DNA from: Clostridia bacterium
Lineage (GTDB): Bacteria; Bacillota; Clostridia; Christensenellales; UBA1242
Length of the DNA stretch: 16,349 nt
Assembly (NCBI GenBank): GCA_900766395.1
Contig: CAAFWB010000063.1
Span: 1 to 16,349, forward strand
Reading direction: 5' to 3'
Position numbers and translations under genes: made by a program. The notes under the pieces were generated by a model. It was not told the DNA's origin and ran no database searches. It was given only the letters and a program-made list of their open reading frames with translations. Shown here piece by piece: positions 15,169 through 16,349 of the stretch. Numbering within the stretch: the stretch's first letter is position 1; each line of letters opens with the position of its first letter.

Positions 15169-16349
15169 ATGAGCGAAGAAAAAGAAATAAAAACTGAAAA
15201 TGCAAAACCCGAAGAAAAGAAGCAAGAGTTTTTGTTTTCGGAAGCAGAATATAGAAAATTCGAGAACAGGCGTCTTGAATATTCTAATGCGCTCATTGGA
15301 ACATTTAACGAAAAGGGCGAATACAAAATAACTCCTGAAATCCTTAAAGAGTTTGTCGCCGTTCCAAAAGTTATTCGTGAAATTCGCGAAAACAGATATT
15401 ATGCTATTTCAAAATCACAAAAGGCATCTTATAACATCAAGTTTTCTGTTGTGGTTGGAAATGTGGATGACGAAAAAAAATATGCGACACTTTGCCTTTT
15501 GGAAGATGTTGTAAATCCAAATACGGGAACATATTCTTTGAAGTCAACGCCAATTGCGACATATCGTGACGAAAATGATGGTTATTTTGTTATAAAAATG
15601 AAAAAAGCATTTAATCTCAAAACGGTTGAAGAGCAAGTTGTTGGTGGTTTGTTTGATGAAACTAAATATCCAAACTTTTATGCCGCGAAATCAAAAAAAC
15701 TCAAGCTCAAAGATCAACTTGATTCTGCGGGTGAGGAACTTGACGAGATTTATGTTGTTGAAATGATTAAGGAACTCAAAAAAATGGGACCTTATGGTGA
15801 ATGGGTTATAAAAAATCTTATTCGTCAACAAAAATTTATGGGGGATAATTTCCCAAAGAAAGGTGACAAAAACTATTTCAAAGTTTATGCAAAACTTTTG
15901 GACCAAGCAATCATGAATGCAAAAGGTTTTCCAATAACGCCTGAGCAAATCGCAGTTCTCAATCGCATTCAACAAATGAGAATGGACAGGCTCAAAACCG
16001 CAACGACTGAAGTTGTTCTTGTTCCTCCAAAAGCGGTTAAAAAAGCGGCTAAGTCTGCAGATAAGTCGTCTGGAGGTGGTGGCAAAAAAGGCGGCGGGAA
16101 AAAGAAGGGTGGCAAAGATGGCGGAGGCGACAAGCCAAAGGCCAAAAAAGATGATAAAAAGAAACCACTTAAAATTTTTATTCCGCAAAAAGAGAAGCCA
16201 AAAGAGGTTGCTCAACCTGTTAAAGGAGAGGAGTTGAATCAACTTTTGAAATTGAAAAGTAACTCCGAAAGCTTGTTGAATGGTTTGGATGTCACATCTA
16301 ATTTAAAAAATAATTATAAAATTCTTAAAAAACAAACTGTTGCGGAAGA
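15169..16349 (+). CDS. Unrecognised lysine-rich protein, 3'-truncated by window end
   Basis: Reading from ATG 15169, preceded by AAAGGA (15158-15163), the frame stays open for 393 codons to the window edge with no stop, so the gene is real but incomplete. I do not recognise the family. Residues 1-20 are charged (MSEEKEIKTENAKPEEKKQ); about 21-295 look like a folded mixed domain containing segments such as FSVVVGNVDDEK and MGPYGEWVIKNL; about 300-332 are a low-complexity Gly/Lys linker (GGGGKKGGGKKKGG); and a further Lys/Leu/Asn-rich region follows. There is no signal peptide or membrane segment, so it is likely cytoplasmic. The basic linker could bind nucleic acid or simply be flexible. It has its own strong promoter after the spoVG terminator. 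Confidence 0.75.
   Translation, partial: MSEEKEIKTENAKPEEKKQEFLFSEAEYRKFENRRLEYSNALIGTFNEKGEYKITPEILKEFVAVPKVIREIRENRYYAISKSQKASYNIKFSVVVGNVDDEKKYATLCLLEDVVNPNTGTYSLKSTPIATYRDENDGYFVIKMKKAFNLKTVEEQVVGGLFDETKYPNFYAAKSKKLKLKDQLDSAGEELDEIYVVEMIKELKKMGPYGEWVIKNLIRQQKFMGDNFPKKGDKNYFKVYAKLLDQAIMNAKGFPITPEQIAVLNRIQQMRMDRLKTATTEVVLVPPKAVKKAAKSADKSSGGGGKKGGGKKKGGKDGGGDKPKAKKDDKKKPLKIFIPQKEKPKEVAQPVKGEELNQLLKLKSNSESLLNGLDVTSNLKNNYKILKKQTVAE

Overview
The window is AT-rich bacterial chromosomal DNA. Its gene content (secA, spoVG, a zinc-type L31 gene, prfA, and prmC joined to a DUF1385-type membrane domain) points to a Gram-positive Bacillota lineage, most likely an uncultured gut-type Clostridia relative. 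That placement is inferred from gene families only; no 16S is present.

Layout. Positions 1-290: the 3' part of an initiator tRNA-fMet with its terminator, then a roughly 140 bp structured spacer, then a second near-perfect copy of the tRNA 3' end plus terminator. Positions 339-3910: secA and an inositol-monophosphatase-family gene, probably one operon. Positions 4028-7378: a consensus sigma-A promoter driving a 1095-residue exported beta-solenoid (GLUG-repeat) protein, ended by a terminator shared with the convergent prfA. Positions 7435-10267 (minus): a DUF1385-PrmC fusion and prfA, overlapping by 38 nt, so that RF1 and the enzyme that methylates it are co-expressed. Positions 10323-11692 (plus): murC, divergent from prmC.

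Positions 11693-14141: a lipoprotein gene flanked by two direct copies of a modular repeat. Each copy has module A (several hairpins ending in an intrinsic terminator) and module B (a long branched stem plus a conserved 3' hairpin). The copies are nearly identical in core and tail blocks. Several stem arms differ completely yet still pair, which is what selection on structure looks like. I consider this the most unusual signal in the window.

Positions 14331-14623 (minus): rpmE with its own terminator and promoter. Positions 14693-15108: spoVG with a TTG start. Positions 15124-16349: a strong promoter and the first 393 codons of an unrecognised lysine-rich protein that runs off the window.

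Functionally the region combines translation (tRNA-fMet, L31, RF1, PrmC), the cell envelope (SecA, MurC, exported and lipid-anchored proteins) and a small sporulation-family regulator (SpoVG). The murC, lipoprotein and prmC starts lack a Shine-Dalgarno sequence. For murC and the lipoprotein gene, predicted promoters place the transcription start at or next to the ATG, suggesting leaderless mRNAs.
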